Source: Thermococcus sp. (GTDB taxonomy: Archaea; Methanobacteriota_B; Thermococci; Thermococcales; Thermococcaceae). Taken from it: a stretch of 5,772 nt of DNA. Position 1 is the first letter of the stretch. The number at the start of each line of letters is the position of its first letter. Positions 5,439-5,772 of the stretch are shown here, piece by piece. The position numbers were made by a program, and so were the translations under genes. The notes beneath the pieces are model-generated. The model was not told the origin of the DNA, made no database searches, and was given only the letters and a program-made list of their open reading frames with translations. The DNA lies in assembly GCA_015522395.1 (NCBI GenBank), contig WAMH01000076.1, positions 1 through 5,772 on the forward strand. Direction: 5' to 3'.

Positions 5439-5772
5439 GTGCAGCATCTTCCGATGAGCACCCCTTCGGGCATCAGGATGGAAGAGGAGAAGCGTGAAGA
5501 GTCCGACGGGAGGATGCTACCGACCGGAAAGGCGGCCGAATTGCTCTTGGCAGTGTGGCTTATCGTCCTTGTGGCCTTTCTCCTGCTCCGGTGGAGCCTC
5601 GTTTACCTCACCATCCCTGCCCTATGGCTCCTCTTCGTGGCGGCCTTCTTCTTCAAGCCCACGATGGCGGTGGAAGTGGAGAGGGTAATCCCCCACAACC
5701 GCTTCCTTGAGGGCAGTGAGGTGGAGGTAACCATCAGGGTTCACTCTAGGGAGAGGATACCCAGCCTGAAGA
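5439..5772 (+). CDS. DUF58 family membrane protein (N-terminal part, runs off the window)
   Basis: An open frame from GTG 5439 continues to the right edge, giving 111 residues. After a charged N-terminal stretch (1-31, rich in E, K, R) come two membrane segments at about 35-50 and 53-72, then VEVERVIPHNRFLEGSEVEV (78-97). This is the usual start of DUF58 proteins: a TM hairpin followed by an R-x-x-P ... EG-x-x-V-x-V beta domain. The diagnostic DUF58 motif itself lies further downstream and cannot be seen. The neighbouring MoxR gene, only 14 nt upstream, strongly supports the call, since MoxR/DUF58 pairs are widespread in bacteria and archaea. The start is uncertain: GTG 5439 has the best ribosome binding site, while ATG 5478 and 5514 would remove 13 or 25 residues of the non-hydrophobic leader without touching the membrane segments. 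Confidence 0.82.
   Translation, partial: MQHLPMSTPSGIRMEEEKREESDGRMLPTGKAAELLLAVWLIVLVAFLLLRWSLVYLTIPALWLLFVAAFFFKPTMAVEVERVIPHNRFLEGSEVEVTIRVHSRERIPSLK

Noticed and set aside
5494..5688. 64-codon plus-strand frame rich in W, S and P at the right end
   Set aside because: It overlaps the DUF58 frame, which has membrane segments and the expected motif; this is an alternative-frame shadow.

Overview
The window reads as a hyperthermophilic euryarchaeon of the Thermococcales, most likely a Thermococcus. The reasons are: dense, GC-rich coding with heavy use of AGG and ATA codons; ribosome binding sites close to GGAGGTGATC; TATA/BRE-type promoters; a short archaeal FKBP with an insert-in-flap domain; a DUF2118 protein; and a MoxR/DUF58/DUF4129 cluster. 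The genus is inferred from gene content and style, because no rRNA is present.

Layout. Positions 1-2072 (+) are the tail of an operon for an archaeal type IV pilus-like / type II secretion-like machine. It holds the last 28 codons of an upstream gene (probably the GspE/TadA-like ATPase) and then two GspF/TadC-like integral membrane proteins packed 10 and 6 nt apart. Positions 2055-2531 (-) encode an FKBP-type peptidyl-prolyl isomerase that runs convergently into the second GspF gene, with an 18-bp overlap of coding ends. Positions 2637-3131 (-) encode a DUF2118 protein with a biotinyl/lipoyl-like C-terminal half. A short divergent spacer (about 3132-3199) contains a palindromic AT-rich element that can act as a TATA box in either direction. 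Positions 3200-5772 (+) are a tightly overlapping operon: a four-TM protein with a sequon-rich external loop and a cytoplasmic DUF4129 domain, a small two-TM protein of unknown function, a MoxR AAA+ ATPase, and the start of a DUF58 protein that runs off the window.

How the genes work together. The two GspF-like proteins would form the inner-membrane platform driven by the upstream ATPase, assembling a pilus or exporting pilin-like subunits. MoxR with DUF58 is a recurring ATPase/co-factor pair thought to act as a chaperone or maturation module. Here it is translationally coupled to two membrane proteins, which are the obvious candidate clients or partners. The FKBP is a cytosolic folding catalyst and chaperone, transcribed on its own. 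The DUF2118 protein has no established function.

No tRNA, rRNA, CRISPR array, insertion sequence or other mobile element was seen. No stretch of 300 bases lacks a gene; the largest gap is about 105 bp (2532-2636). The least understood parts are the four-gene DUF4129/small TM/MoxR/DUF58 module and the DUF2118 protein.
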